Assembly: GCF_003234085.1 (NCBI RefSeq)
Contig: NZ_QKSD01000003.1
Coordinates: forward strand, 186,001 to 250,000
From: Curtobacterium sp. MCPF17_052
GTDB lineage: Bacteria; Actinomycetota; Actinomycetes; Actinomycetales; Microbacteriaceae
Direction: 5' to 3'
Length of the DNA stretch: 64,000 nucleotides
In this document: piece after piece, positions 1 to 8,724 of the stretch
How positions within the stretch are numbered: position 1 is the stretch's first letter
Layout of the letters: each line of letters begins with the position of its first letter
The notes under the pieces: generated by a model
Told to the model about the DNA's origin: nothing
Database searches by the model: none
Seen by the model: only the letters and a program-made list of their open reading frames with translations
Position numbers and translations under genes: made by a program

Positions 1-778
1 GGTTCAGCACCACGAAGAACGGCTTGTCGAACACCCACCGGTCGCCACCCAGGTCCGCCGGCGTGACGGTGCGGTACGTCGCGCCGTCGAGCGTCCAGCT
101 GATCGACCCCGGTCGCCAGTCCACCCCGTAGACGTGGAAGTCGTCGGCGAAGGCGCCGGTCGGCAGCGTCGCCGTGCCGCTGATGCCCTCCGTGCCCGAG
201 TACCCCGGGCCGTGCACGGTGCCGTGGACCGCTGCGGGCTCACGACCGATGTTCTCCATCACGTCGATCTCGCCGCACGCCGGCCAACCCACCTGCGGCA
301 GGTCCGCGCCGAGCATCCAGAACGCCGGCCAGATCCCCTGTCCGCGCGGGATCCTGATGCGCGCCTCGATCCGCCCGTACTGGGCGGTGTACGTGCCCTG
401 CGAGGTGAGCCGCGCAGACGTGTACGACCCGTCGGCCTCGCGCCGCGCGGTGATCACGAGGTTCCCGCTGCCGTCGAGCGCGGAGTTCCGCCGCGAGTCC
501 GTGTAGACCTCGAGCTCGCCGTTGCCCCAGCCGCCGCCACCCAGGTCGTACCGCCAGATCCCGGGGTTCGGAGCGCTGCCGGCGGGTCCGTCGAACTCGT
601 CGGCGGCCAGGAGGGTCGGGCTGGTCGCTGCGCTCGCTGCATCCGGACGGAGACCGGACGCTCCGACCGTCCCGACGGCCGCGGCGGCCCCGAGACCGAG
701 CGTCAGCAGGCGACGGCGGTCGATCCCGCCGGACCCGTCGTCCGGGTGGTCGGTCTGCTGCTGGTCGTCTCGCTGCAC
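1..778 (-). CDS. GH16 family beta-glucanase, Tat-exported, C-terminus beyond window
   Basis: Glycoside hydrolase family 16 proteins cut beta-1,3 or beta-1,3-1,4 glucans outside the cell. Translation from the GTG at 778 opens with a hydrophilic stretch, then a twin-arginine signal (RRRLLTLG, about residues 24-31) and an alanine-rich hydrophobic core ending near ASAA. The mature part starts LLAADEFDG and contains the family catalytic signature EIDVME at residues 170-175 (nucleophile E170, acid/base E175). The GTG was chosen because GGAGG lies four bases upstream. The gene runs off the left edge, so the C-terminal part, including any carbohydrate-binding module, is not visible. The exact substrate cannot be told from what is present. 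Confidence 0.88.
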   Translation of the reverse strand, partial: MQRDDQQQTDHPDDGSGGIDRRRLLTLGLGAAAAVGTVGASGLRPDAASAATSPTLLAADEFDGPAGSAPNPGIWRYDLGGGGWGNGELEVYTDSRRNSALDGSGNLVITARREADGSYTSARLTSQGTYTAQYGRIEARIRIPRGQGIWPAFWMLGADLPQVGWPACGEIDVMENIGREPAAVHGTVHGPGYSGTEGISGTATLPTGAFADDFHVYGVDWRPGSISWTLDGATYRTVTPADLGGDRWVFDKPFFVVLN

Positions 779-894
779 GGTTCCTCCATCGCGTGCGACG
801 GTTCCGCACGGAGGGACAGGTTCACCCGTCGCCGTCCGCGGCGCCAGTCCCCCGTCCGGGCGCACCGCGTCGAGCGGCCAGGACCGCACCCCGG

Positions 895-940
895 ACGGAC
901 GGGAGGCCCGTGGCGGATCCGCCACGGGCCTCCCGTCCGT
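895..940. repeat. 46-bp perfect palindrome, GGAGGC-arm family
   Basis: Perfect inverted repeat centred on GGATCC with arms ACGGACGGGAGGCCCGTGGC. It lies between the MFS gene and the GH16 gene, both on the minus strand, so it can serve as the terminator of the MFS gene. There is no long T-run. The same arm core recurs at many sites in this window. Confidence 0.75.
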
Positions 941-984
941 CGACCGGTCACCACCGCGACCAGCGACCGCAGTGCGGGTCACGG

Positions 985-2526
985 TCAGGCGTGCCCTGCC
1001 GACGCCTCGACGGTCTCCTCGAGCACCTCGGCGGGCGCGTGCGTCGAGCGGGTGCGGACGAAGACGGCGGCGAGGACCGCCACCACGACCGCGACCACCC
1101 CGGCCACGACGAAGGCGGTGTGCATGCCGCCGAGGAACGCGTCCCGGGCGACGGCCGACGCCGTGGCGTCCAGCCCGTCCGGCACGATCCCCTGTGCCAG
1201 GCCCTGACGAGCGGCGGTACCGAGTCCGAGGCTCGTCGTGCCGGAGAGCACCCCGGCGCTGACGACCGCGGACAGGACCGACGTGCCGAGTGCGCCGCCG
1301 AGCTGCAGTGCGGTCGCCTGGAACCCGCCCGCGACACCGGCGAGCTGGACCGGGGCCCCGCCGACCACGGCCTCCGCGCCGGCGGTCATCGTGAAGCCCG
1401 CACCCAGGGCGAAGACCACGAACGGGATCGCCATGCCGATGTACGGCGAGTCCTGGGTGGTGCCGGTGAGCAGGAACAGGGCGACGCCGACCATGAGCAG
1501 GCCGATGGTCAGGGTGCGGCGGATGCCGAGCTTGGCGACCAGGGCGGCCCCGATCGGCGACGCGATGATCGAGACGCCGCTCAGCGGGAGCTGCATGAGC
1601 CCCGCCTGCAGACCGGTCACCCCGCGCAGGTTGAGCATGTAGAGGGAGAGGAAGAACGTCACGCCGAGCATCGCGAAGAAGTTCGCCCCGACGGCCAGGC
1701 CACCGATCGACAGGGACGACGACCGGAAGAGCGACATCGGCAGCAGCGGGTCGGTGACGCGCAGTTCGACGACGACGAACACCACCAGGAGCGCGACGCC
1801 GGCGAGCAGCACGCCGAGGGTGAGCGGGCTCGTCCAGCCCCACGACTCGGACTGGACGACCGCGAGCACGATGCCGAAGAGGCCCAGGGCGAGCAGCACC
1901 ACGCCGGGCACGTCGAAGCGTCCGCGGTGCGGGGCGGTGGACTCGCGCAGGACGAGGCCGCCGAAGACCAGGCCGACGACGGCGATCGGGGCGTTCACGA
2001 AGAACACCGACTCCCAACCGAGCGAGGCCACGAGGACCCCGGCGACGATCGGTCCGGCGGCGATGGCGACCGAGGAGGCGCCACCCCAGACCCCGACGGC
2101 GACGCCGAACTTCTCCTTCGGGAAGGTCGCACGGAGCAGCGCCAGGGTCTGCGGCATGAGCAGTGCGGCGCTGAGGCCCTGCACGGCGCGGAACACGATG
2201 ACGCCGGTGGCGGTGCCGACCAGGCCGATCGCGACCGAGGACAGCGCGAACGCGACGACCCCGATGAGGTACATCCGACGACGGCCGAAGCGGTCTCCGA
2301 GCTTGCCACCGAGGATCAGGAACACGGCCAGGGCCAGCAGGTAGGCGTTGGTGATCCACTGCAGCTGCGTGAAGGTGGTGCCGAGGTCGGCGGCGATCGC
2401 GGGGTTCGCGATCGAGACGACGGTGGCGTCGAGGCCGACCATGAACAGGCCGAAGCACACGGCGACGAGGGTGGCGATCGGGTTGCCGCGCAGGCTGCGG
2501 CGGGTTCCGGGCATGGCTGTGCCCAC
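985..2526 (-). CDS. MFS drug exporter, DHA2 (EmrB/QacA) family
   Basis: Proton-coupled efflux protein of the inner membrane, about 513 residues with the 14-helix layout of the DHA2 family. Near the N-terminus it has the family motif LDATVVSIANPAIA in helix 1 and the loop 2-3 motif GGKLGDRFGRRR (motif A). The alternative ATG at 2514 is possible. GTG at 2526 was preferred because AAGGAG lies six bases before it. The gene stands alone on the minus strand, with an XRE regulator gene just upstream in the same direction. Substrate is unknown; family members export quaternary ammonium compounds, dyes or antibiotics. Confidence 0.87.
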   Translation of the reverse strand: MGTAMPGTRRSLRGNPIATLVAVCFGLFMVGLDATVVSIANPAIAADLGTTFTQLQWITNAYLLALAVFLILGGKLGDRFGRRRMYLIGVVAFALSSVAIGLVGTATGVIVFRAVQGLSAALLMPQTLALLRATFPKEKFGVAVGVWGGASSVAIAAGPIVAGVLVASLGWESVFFVNAPIAVVGLVFGGLVLRESTAPHRGRFDVPGVVLLALGLFGIVLAVVQSESWGWTSPLTLGVLLAGVALLVVFVVVELRVTDPLLPMSLFRSSSLSIGGLAVGANFFAMLGVTFFLSLYMLNLRGVTGLQAGLMQLPLSGVSIIASPIGAALVAKLGIRRTLTIGLLMVGVALFLLTGTTQDSPYIGMAIPFVVFALGAGFTMTAGAEAVVGGAPVQLAGVAGGFQATALQLGGALGTSVLSAVVSAGVLSGTTSLGLGTAARQGLAQGIVPDGLDATASAVARDAFLGGMHTAFVVAGVVAVVVAVLAAVFVRTRSTHAPAEVLEETVEASAGHA

Positions 2527-2656
2527 GGGGAGCTCCTTCGGACGACACGGATCGTGCTCCGACGGCTGGGCCGTGCGGCGAGGGGCACGAGGGGTGCGAA
2601 CCGAAGGACACGGGGGTGGCACCGACTGCGAGCGGTACACGAGCCGTCCGTCGACC

Positions 2657-2980
2657 TCACGCGACGGGCAGCCCCCTTGGTTCTGAAACCATAACGATAC
2701 CAGACGTGGGGTCGAGGTGGGCATCCGCTCCGGGCGTCCCGGTGTCGACCTCGGCCCACACGGCGTCGAGGGACAGTCCGAGCACGCCGGCGAGCGCCGC
2801 CACCGTGGAGAACGCGGGCGTGGCGATGCGGCCGGTCTCGATCTTCCGCAGCGTCTCGGGCGACAGCCCAGCGGCGAGCGCGACGTCGAGCATCGACCGG
2901 TCGCCCCGCGCTGATCGGAGCACTCGGCCCAGGCGGAGGCCGCGTTCGAGGTCGAGCGGCGTGAGCGGGAGTCGGACCAT
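2657..2980 (-). CDS. XRE-family helix-turn-helix regulator
   Basis: Small DNA-binding protein of about 107 residues. The N-terminal half is a Cro/C1-type HTH (ALAAGLSPETLRKIETGRI, roughly residues 38-57, followed by the helix TVAALAGVLGLSLDAVW). The rest is short and acidic. The ATG at 2980 is the first start compatible with the HTH. It lies five bases from a 24-bp palindrome that also covers the promoter of the divergent methionine aminopeptidase gene, so the protein probably controls itself and that gene. Whether it also controls the exporter gene downstream is open. Confidence 0.8.
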   Translation of the reverse strand: MVRLPLTPLDLERGLRLGRVLRSARGDRSMLDVALAAGLSPETLRKIETGRIATPAFSTVAALAGVLGLSLDAVWAEVDTGTPGADAHLDPTSGIVMVSEPRGLPVA

Positions 2981-2985
2981 GATCT

Positions 2986-3009
2986 GATAGTAATACCGGT
3001 ACAACTATC
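2986..3009. promoter_or_regulatory. 24-bp palindrome between XRE regulator and map, probable operator
   Basis: GATAGT-AA-TACCGGTA-CA-ACTATC. Outer and inner arms share one centre and 20 of 24 positions are symmetric. It sits in the short divergent promoter region, 5 bases before the regulator start and 19 before the map start. Operator function is inferred from position and symmetry. Confidence 0.55.
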
Positions 3010-3028
3010 CCGACGGAGGAAGCGCCGC

Positions 3029-3805
3029 ATGATCGAGATCCTCACCCCGGCCGAACTGCCCCGGGCGCGTGCCGCGGGCACGCTCGTCGCCGACATCCTG
3101 CACGCGCTCCGCACCCGGGCGATGGTCGGCACCAACCTGCTCGACCTCGACCGGTGGGCTGCCGAGATGATCCGCGCCGCCGGGGCGACCTCCTGCTACG
3201 TCGACTACGCGCCCTCGTTCGGGCGCGGTCCGTTCGGCCACCACATCTGCACGGCCGTGAACGACGCCGTGCTGCACGGCCTGCCGCACGACCGGGTCCT
3301 GGCCGACGGGGACCTGCTCACCCTCGACCTGGCCGTCGTGCACCACGGCTACGCGGCGGACTCCGCGATCAGCTTCATCGTCGGCACCAGTCGGCCGGCC
3401 GAGAGCGTCGCACTCATCGAGACGACCGAACGCGCCTTGGCCGCCGGCATCGCGGCAGCCCGGCCGGGCGCGAGACTCGGCGGCCTGTCACACGCGATCG
3501 GCACGGTGCTCGCCGAAGCGGGCTACCCGATCAACCTCGAGTTCGGCGGCCACGGCATCGGCTCCACGATGCACCAGGACCCGCACGTGGCGAACGACGG
3601 ACGACCGGGCCGTGGGTACGCGCTCCGCCCGGGGCTGCTCCTGGCCCTCGAGCCGTGGATCATGGTCGACACCGATGAACTCGTCACCGACCCGGACGGC
3701 TGGACGCTCCGCAGCGCGACGGGCAGCCGGACCGCGCACAGCGAGCACACCATCACGATCACCGAGGACGGGGCCGAGGTGCTGACGCTGCCGTCGCGCC
3801 CGTAG
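3029..3805 (+). CDS. map: type I methionine aminopeptidase
   Basis: Metallopeptidase that removes the initiator methionine from nascent proteins in the cytoplasm. At 258 residues it has the normal length of a bacterial type Ia enzyme. All expected metal ligands and the catalytic histidine are visible: H83, D100, D111, H175 (in GGHGIGS), E208 (in ALEPW) and E239 (in SEHT). The start is an ATG preceded by GGAGGA. Unlike the usual housekeeping map near secY and adk, this copy stands next to a divergent XRE regulator, which suggests a secondary, regulated paralogue. Whether another map exists in the genome cannot be seen here. Confidence 0.88.
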   Translation: MIEILTPAELPRARAAGTLVADILHALRTRAMVGTNLLDLDRWAAEMIRAAGATSCYVDYAPSFGRGPFGHHICTAVNDAVLHGLPHDRVLADGDLLTLDLAVVHHGYAADSAISFIVGTSRPAESVALIETTERALAAGIAAARPGARLGGLSHAIGTVLAEAGYPINLEFGGHGIGSTMHQDPHVANDGRPGRGYALRPGLLLALEPWIMVDTDELVTDPDGWTLRSATGSRTAHSEHTITITEDGAEVLTLPSRP

Positions 3806-3849
3806 CACCCACGCGTCGAGGACGGTGACACGGTCGGCGGTGCGCGATA

Positions 3850-3864
3850 GGTTGTTGAACAATC
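3850..3864. promoter_or_regulatory. TTGTT-G-AACAA palindrome upstream of pxpA
   Basis: The inverted repeat TTGTTGAACAA (3852-3862) lies about 20 bases before the pxpA start. The same sequence on the opposite strand overlaps the DUF969 start at 9439-9451, next to a GntR/FadR-type regulator gene. Short symmetric sites of this kind are typical of FadR-type GntR operators, so the protein encoded at 9525 is the likely binder. Confidence 0.6.
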
Positions 3865-3880
3865 CCGACAGGAGGTCCGC

Positions 3881-4651
3881 ATGCCCACGATCGACCTGAA
3901 CAGCGACCTCGGCGAGGGCTTCGGAGCCTGGACCGCAGGCGACGACCGCGCGGTGCTCGACCTCGTCTCCAGCGCGAACATCGCGTGCGGTGCCCACGCC
4001 GGCGACCCGACGATCATGCTCGACACCTGCCGGGCAGCAGCGGAGCGCGGTGTCGCGATCGGGGCGCACGTGGCCTACCGGGACCTCGCCGGCTTCGGCC
4101 GTCGGCCCGTGCACGTCACCCCGGATGAGCTGTACGCCGATGTCGTCCACCAGATCGGCGCCCTGGCCGCCGCCGCCCACGTCGCCGGCACCCGCGTGAC
4201 CTACGTCAAGCCGCACGGCGCCCTCTACAACACGGCCTGCGCCGACGCGGTGCAGGCCGAGGCCGTCGTCCGTGCGGTCGCTGACGTCGATCCCTCGCTG
4301 GCGGTCCTCGCACTGCCCGGGTCGGAACTGCTCCTCGCCGCGGAACGGCACGGCCTCCGTCCGGTGAGCGAGTCGTTCGCGGACCGCGCCTACGAACCGG
4401 ACGGCTCCCTGGTCGCGCGCAGCCGGCCGGGCTCGGTGCTGCACGACCCAGACCAGGTGGCGTCCCGCGTGCTCCGGATGGTGGCCGACGGCGTCGCCAC
4501 CGCGGTCGACGGCACCGAGATCAGCGTCCGTGCCGACTCGGTCTGCGTGCACGGCGACTCGCCGGACGCGGTCGCGATGGCCCGGGCGATCCGCACGCTG
4601 CTGGCCGAGCAGGGCGTCGACGTCACGGCGTTCGCGGTGCCCTCGGCATGA
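3881..4651 (+). CDS. pxpA: 5-oxoprolinase subunit PxpA (LamB/YcsF family)
   Basis: Subunit A of the prokaryotic ATP-dependent 5-oxoprolinase, which opens 5-oxoproline (pyroglutamate) to glutamate together with PxpB and PxpC. At 256 residues it has the usual length. Family signatures are visible near the N-terminus: [10 protein letters not shown] (6-15) and [10 protein letters not shown] (35-44). The start ATG follows AGGAGG at good spacing. The stop overlaps the pxpB start in ATGA, so the genes are translationally coupled. A palindrome shared with the DUF969 promoter lies just upstream. Confidence 0.95.
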   Translation: MPTIDLNSDLGEGFGAWTAGDDRAVLDLVSSANIACGAHAGDPTIMLDTCRAAAERGVAIGAHVAYRDLAGFGRRPVHVTPDELYADVVHQIGALAAAAHVAGTRVTYVKPHGALYNTACADAVQAEAVVRAVADVDPSLAVLALPGSELLLAAERHGLRPVSESFADRAYEPDGSLVARSRPGSVLHDPDQVASRVLRMVADGVATAVDGTEISVRADSVCVHGDSPDAVAMARAIRTLLAEQGVDVTAFAVPSA

Positions 4652-5280
4652 CCCCCGACGTCCGGGCGGCCGGCGCCTCGGCGGTACTGGCGACGTTCGA
4701 CTCCCTGGCCGAGGTCGTGGCGTTCCGCGCCGGACTGGCGGAGGGCCTCCCGGCGGGTGTCACCGAGGTCGTCTCCGGCGCGCGGACGCTGCTCTTTCGG
4801 TTCGACCCCGCCGTGACCGACGCCGGACGGGTCCACTCCCTGCTGTCCGGGGTGCGGCCCTCCCGTCCGACCGACGACCGCCACGAGCGCGAGCCCATCG
4901 TCGTCCCCGTCACCTACGACGGCGCGGACCTCGACGCCGTCAGCAGCCTGACCGGCATGACCCGCGACGACCTCGTCGCCTGGCACACCGGGCAGGTGTG
5001 GACGAGCGCGTTCTGCGGCTTCGCCCCCGGTTTCAGCTACCTGACCGGTACCGCGGCGTCGCTCGACCTGCCCCGCCGAGACGCCTCGCGCACCGCCGTC
5101 CCGAGCGGCGCCGTCGCCCTGGCCGGCGAGTTCAGCGCCGTGTACCCGCGGACCTCGCCCGGCGGCTGGCAGTTGATCGGGCGGACCGAGGTGCCGATGT
5201 GGTCGCTGGACCGCACCCCGCCCGCGCTCGCCCCGGCCGGCGTCCGTTTGCGCTTCGTCGACGCCCAGGCACGCTCGTGA
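4648..5280 (+). CDS. pxpB: 5-oxoprolinase subunit PxpB
   Basis: Second subunit of the 5-oxoprolinase complex, related to the N-terminal half of allophanate/urea carboxylase-associated proteins (KipI type), 210 residues. The family motif [13 protein letters not shown] is present in the middle, followed by the conserved PRRD and PSGAVALAG blocks. It overlaps pxpA by four bases and pxpC by four bases (GTGA), so all three genes form one coupled operon. The order A-B-C matches the usual arrangement. Confidence 0.94.
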   Translation: MTPDVRAAGASAVLATFDSLAEVVAFRAGLAEGLPAGVTEVVSGARTLLFRFDPAVTDAGRVHSLLSGVRPSRPTDDRHEREPIVVPVTYDGADLDAVSSLTGMTRDDLVAWHTGQVWTSAFCGFAPGFSYLTGTAASLDLPRRDASRTAVPSGAVALAGEFSAVYPRTSPGGWQLIGRTEVPMWSLDRTPPALAPAGVRLRFVDAQARS

Positions 5281-6188
5281 GCACCCTGACCGTCGTGCAG
5301 GTCGGGTACGGCGTGACGACGCAGGACCTCGGCCGTCCCGGGCTCAGCGACATGGGGCTCGGTGCCGCCGGTGCGGCGGACCGCGGATCAGCCGCACTGG
5401 CGAACCGGATGGTCGGCAACCGTCGGGACGCGGCCGTCCTGGAGGCCCTCCTCGGCTCCGTCACGCTCCGCACCGACGCGTACACGGTCGCCGCCGTCAC
5501 CGGTGCCCCGTGCCCGGTGTCGGTCGAACGGGCCGACGGCCGGGTGCGCGGCGCGGCCGCGTACGAGGTGCTGCTGCTCGAGCCGGGCGACACCCTGCGG
5601 GTCGGGCTGGCCGAGGACCGACTGCGTGCCTACGTCGCGGTCCGCGGGGGCATCGCCGTCGAGCAGGTGCTCGGCAGTCGGTCGTGGGACTCGCTCGCGC
5701 AACTCGGTCCCGCGCCGCTGTCGGTCGGGGAAGTCCTGCCGGTCGGGGACGCGTCGGACGGTGTCGGTGTCGGTGCCGGTGCCGGTGCCTGGCCGGTCGT
5801 CGACGCGGTGCCGCCGCCGCTCCTACCGTGGCCCGGGGACCCGGTGGTCCTCGACGTGGTGCCCGGACCCCGCGATGACTGGTTCACCCCGGAGTGGCGG
5901 ACGACCCTGACCGGCCAGGAGTTCCACGTCAGCCCGGACAGCGACCGGGTCGGGGTCCGCACCACCGCGTCCACGCCGCTGGTCCGAGCGGTCACCCGCG
6001 AGCTCCCCAGCGAGGGCGTCGAGACCGGGTCGTTGCAGGTCCCGCCCGCCGGGTTCCCGGTGCTGTTCCTGGCGGACCACCCGGTCACCGGCGGTTACCC
6101 GGTCGTGGCCGTCCTGACGCCGGAGTCGGTCGACCGTGCCGCACAGCTGCGCCCGGGCGACACGCTGCGCTTCCGGCTCGCCCGCTGA
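5277..6188 (+). CDS. pxpC: 5-oxoprolinase subunit PxpC
   Basis: Third subunit (KipA/biotin-dependent carboxylase-like domain), 303 residues. The family N-terminal motif QDLGRPGLSDMG is at residues 16-27, and the C-terminal part has the conserved YPVVAVLTPESVDRAAQLRPGD pattern. The GTG start at 5277 overlaps the pxpB stop and keeps the family N-terminus; no earlier start in this frame makes sense. A short low-complexity tract of Gly-Val and Gly-Ala repeats (about residues 161-170) comes from a small GGTGTC/GGTGCC DNA repeat and is a loop insertion. The gene closes the pxp operon. Confidence 0.93.
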   Translation: MSTLTVVQVGYGVTTQDLGRPGLSDMGLGAAGAADRGSAALANRMVGNRRDAAVLEALLGSVTLRTDAYTVAAVTGAPCPVSVERADGRVRGAAAYEVLLLEPGDTLRVGLAEDRLRAYVAVRGGIAVEQVLGSRSWDSLAQLGPAPLSVGEVLPVGDASDGVGVGAGAGAWPVVDAVPPPLLPWPGDPVVLDVVPGPRDDWFTPEWRTTLTGQEFHVSPDSDRVGVRTTASTPLVRAVTRELPSEGVETGSLQVPPAGFPVLFLADHPVTGGYPVVAVLTPESVDRAAQLRPGDTLRFRLAR

Positions 6189-6289
6189 GGGCACCGGGGT
6201 TCGCTGCGCCGGAACAACGCCCGGCCGGCCGTGGTTGGTGCCACCGGACACCGTCAGCGGACGGGGTCTGACGACGAAAGGTACGCACC

Positions 6290-6595
6290 ATGACGATGAC
6301 CGTCTTCCTCGAGGTACAGATCCGTGACGACGTCGCCGCAGACACGGTCGAGGCCGCGATCCGCGAGACCCTCGCCCAGACCGCAGCCCGCCAGGGCAAC
6401 GAGTCGCTCGAGGTCCTGGTCGACGACGAGGACCCCACGCGCCTGGTCGTGCTCGAGCGGTGGGCCACCGCCGAGGACCACGACGCCTACGTCGCCTGGC
6501 GCGCCACCCCCGAGGGCGCCGCGGAAGCGCTCGGCGCCGTCCTCGCCGCCCCGCCCGTCACGAAGACCTTCGGCCGCACGATCCCCCTGGTCTAG
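6290..6595 (+). CDS. antibiotic biosynthesis monooxygenase (ABM) domain protein
   Basis: A 101-residue dimeric alpha-beta barrel protein of the ABM/putative quinol monooxygenase type. It shows the usual pattern: an N-terminal strand (MTVFLEVQI), a central strand pair around LEVLVDDEDPTRLVVLERWATAEDHDAYVA, and a C-terminal strand ending TFGRTIPLV. The WATAEDHDAY block is typical of the family. It stands alone between pxpC and the convergent DUF2891 gene. The start ATG is preceded by CGAAAGG. Substrate unknown; many small ABM proteins act on quinones or reactive oxygen products. Confidence 0.8.
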   Translation: MTMTVFLEVQIRDDVAADTVEAAIRETLAQTAARQGNESLEVLVDDEDPTRLVVLERWATAEDHDAYVAWRATPEGAAEALGAVLAAPPVTKTFGRTIPLV

Positions 6596-6611
6596 CCTCC
6601 CCCGCAGAAGG

Positions 6612-7667
6612 TCAGCGGGCCGCGTGCTCGCGCGCCTCCATGGCGTCCCAGGCGAAGCTCGCCAGCCAGTGGGTGGAGTAGTACTCCTCGCCGACGCTCG
6701 CGGCGAGACCCGAGGCGAGCAGCCGGTCGGCCGCGCCGTCCAGCAGGTCCGCGAGCGTGGTGTCCTCGGCCTCGGCGGAGCGCAGGGCGTCCGCGATGCG
6801 GCGCGCTGCACCGGCCCGGGACAGGTCGAGCCCGAAGAGGTGCACTTGCTGCGGGTCGTTCTCGTCGCGGACGGTCGTCGACGTGAGGATCGCGTCCCCG
6901 GCGGAGACCTGGGCGAAGAACCTCCGCGCCCAGGGACCGAACTGGGCCGTCGGCAGCACCGCCCGCATCAGGTCCGCCTCGGCCAGCCCGGCGGACAGGA
7001 AGTCGTGCCCGCTCCGCTCCCACGCGAAGGGCCATCCGGCGTCGTCGCCGAACCACGCACGGGCAGCGCGCTCGACGGTCGCGGCGAGGTCGTGCCGCCC
7101 GAGCGACCGGGCGCCGTCGAGCACGAGCAGCAGCCCGAACGCCGAGTTCGAGTGCACCCCGTGCCGGACCGGGTGCGCGGCGCCGTCGACCCACCGGGTG
7201 ACGAGGTCCTCGAGCACCTCGACGACCGGAGCGAAGCCGGGGGTGAGCGCGCGGATCGCGGGCACCTCGGAGGCGGACACCTCGGCAGCCAGGCGCATCA
7301 ACCACGCCCAGCCGTACGGGCGCTCGTAGTGCGGGGTCTCGCGGAGGTACGCGGCCTCGGTGGCCAGGTGCTCCGTCGACAGGTGGGCCTGCAGGACCGA
7401 GGTGATCCGGGCCTCCAGGTCGGCCGGCACCCCGTACGCGACCAGGCGGGTCGCGAGCCAGTGCATGTGCACCGACGAGTGCCAGTCGTAGGACGTGGCG
7501 AAGGCGGGGTGCAGTTCGACCGGCAGCGCTCGGTCGTCCGGGCCCGACGTCGTGTGGTGCGCGGCGTACGGGTACTCGCGCGTGACGTTGTCGAGGGCGA
7601 CGGCGGCGAAGCCCGCAGCCCAGGCCGAGCGCCCGAGGGCCGTCGGTTCGGGGTCAGAATGCGACAA
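6612..7667 (-). CDS. DUF2891 family protein
   Basis: A 351-residue soluble protein rich in alpha helix, recognised as DUF2891 by its SYDWHSSVHMHWL and ETPHYERPYGWAWLMRLA blocks and the C-terminal STHWLASFA motif. No biochemical function is established for this family as far as I know. It overlaps the upstream DUF979 gene by 14 bases and is the last gene of the DUF969-DUF979-DUF2891 operon. The operon faces pxpABC and shares its candidate operator. Its conserved aromatic and histidine pattern suggests an enzyme, but that is inference. Confidence 0.8.
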   Translation of the reverse strand: MSHSDPEPTALGRSAWAAGFAAVALDNVTREYPYAAHHTTSGPDDRALPVELHPAFATSYDWHSSVHMHWLATRLVAYGVPADLEARITSVLQAHLSTEHLATEAAYLRETPHYERPYGWAWLMRLAAEVSASEVPAIRALTPGFAPVVEVLEDLVTRWVDGAAHPVRHGVHSNSAFGLLLVLDGARSLGRHDLAATVERAARAWFGDDAGWPFAWERSGHDFLSAGLAEADLMRAVLPTAQFGPWARRFFAQVSAGDAILTSTTVRDENDPQQVHLFGLDLSRAGAARRIADALRSAEAEDTTLADLLDGAADRLLASGLAASVGEEYYSTHWLASFAWDAMEAREHAAR

Positions 7668-8724
7668 GGTACATCACTCCCATGTTGACGACGAGCAGGA
7701 TCCCGGCGGTCGGGATCTGCGCCTTGATCGGGCCGTACTTGTCCCGCATCTCGAGCAGGGCAGCGGGCACGAGGTTGAAGTTCGCGGCCATCGGGGTCAC
7801 CAGCGTGCCGCAGAAGCCGGCGAGCATCCCGATCGCGAAGATCGGAGCCGGGTTGCCGTCGAAGCCCTGCACGAGCACCGGCCAGCCGATCGCCGCGGTC
7901 ATGATCGGGAAGGCGGCGAACGCGTTGCCCATGATGACCGTGAACAGGGCCATGCCGAGGCAGTAGACGATCACCGCGGCGAACAGCGACCCGTCCGGCA
8001 GGACCGCCTTGATGATCGTCCCGACGGCCGAACCGACGCCGGCCTGGGTGAAGACGATGCCGAGCGTGGAGAGCATCTGCGGCAGGAGCGCCGCCCAGCC
8101 GATCGCCTGCAGCAGCCGGGCACCTTCGCGGACGGGGGTGTCGAGCCGTGGCGGGCGGAGCACGAGCACCGCGACGACGACGGCGAGCACCGATCCGATG
8201 CCGAGCCCGGTCAGGGTCGCGCTCCCCTCGGCGAGGAGCGGCTCCCCACCGATCCGGACGAGCGGGCCGAGGGTCGCGACGAGCACCGCGACGACGGGGA
8301 TCACCAGCGCGGGGATGAAGAGCCGGTTGCCGAACCGTTGCGCGAAGCCCGCGCGCTCGTCCGGGCTCGTCGTGGCGAGGACGCTCGTGCTGGAGCTCGG
8401 CCGGGTGGTGACCGCGGTCGGTTCGGCCGGCCCGGTCGCCGAGCCGACTCCGGCACCGGGGACGCTCGCGACCCGGGTGCGGCTCGTGGTCCCCGTGAAC
8501 CCGAGTCCGGCGAGCGCCACCATCACCAGGACGGCGATCCCGAGCGCCCATGCGGGGATCGCGCCGGACACCACGAAGGTGCCGGCGAAGAAGGAGAGCC
8601 CGAGAATGCCCCAGAACGCCGCGTTGCCGAGACGCTTGGCGTGCGTGCGGTCGGTGACGATGAACACGGACACGGCGATGAAGAACGCGCCGATGAGCCA
8701 GTAGAGCCATTCGCTGGTGATCAT
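7654..8724 (-). CDS. DUF979 membrane protein, probable 5-oxoproline transporter component
   Basis: Integral membrane protein of 356 residues with about ten hydrophobic segments, matching the DUF979 family. A long Ser/Thr/Ala-rich cytoplasmic loop (about residues 83-115) interrupts the helices. DUF969 and DUF979 genes occur together and often lie beside 5-oxoprolinase or pyrrolidone-carboxyl peptidase genes, so a role in 5-oxoproline (or related) uptake is likely. The start overlaps the DUF969 stop in ATGA, and the stop lies inside the DUF2891 gene. Transport itself has not been shown by anything in the sequence. Confidence 0.82.
   Translation of the reverse strand: MITSEWLYWLIGAFFIAVSVFIVTDRTHAKRLGNAAFWGILGLSFFAGTFVVSGAIPAWALGIAVLVMVALAGLGFTGTTSRTRVASVPGAGVGSATGPAEPTAVTTRPSSSTSVLATTSPDERAGFAQRFGNRLFIPALVIPVVAVLVATLGPLVRIGGEPLLAEGSATLTGLGIGSVLAVVVAVLVLRPPRLDTPVREGARLLQAIGWAALLPQMLSTLGIVFTQAGVGSAVGTIIKAVLPDGSLFAAVIVYCLGMALFTVIMGNAFAAFPIMTAAIGWPVLVQGFDGNPAPIFAIGMLAGFCGTLVTPMAANFNLVPAALLEMRDKYGPIKAQIPTAGILLVVNMGVMYLVAF

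Noticed and set aside
793..2694. Long plus-strand reading frame of 633 codons
   Set aside because: It is antisense to the DHA2 exporter, very rich in Arg, Gln, Glu and Asp without any domain. This is the usual shadow of a GC-rich gene.
5757..5795. GGTGTC/GGTGCC repeat
   Set aside because: In-frame microsatellite inside pxpC encoding a Gly-Val/Gly-Ala loop; nothing further.
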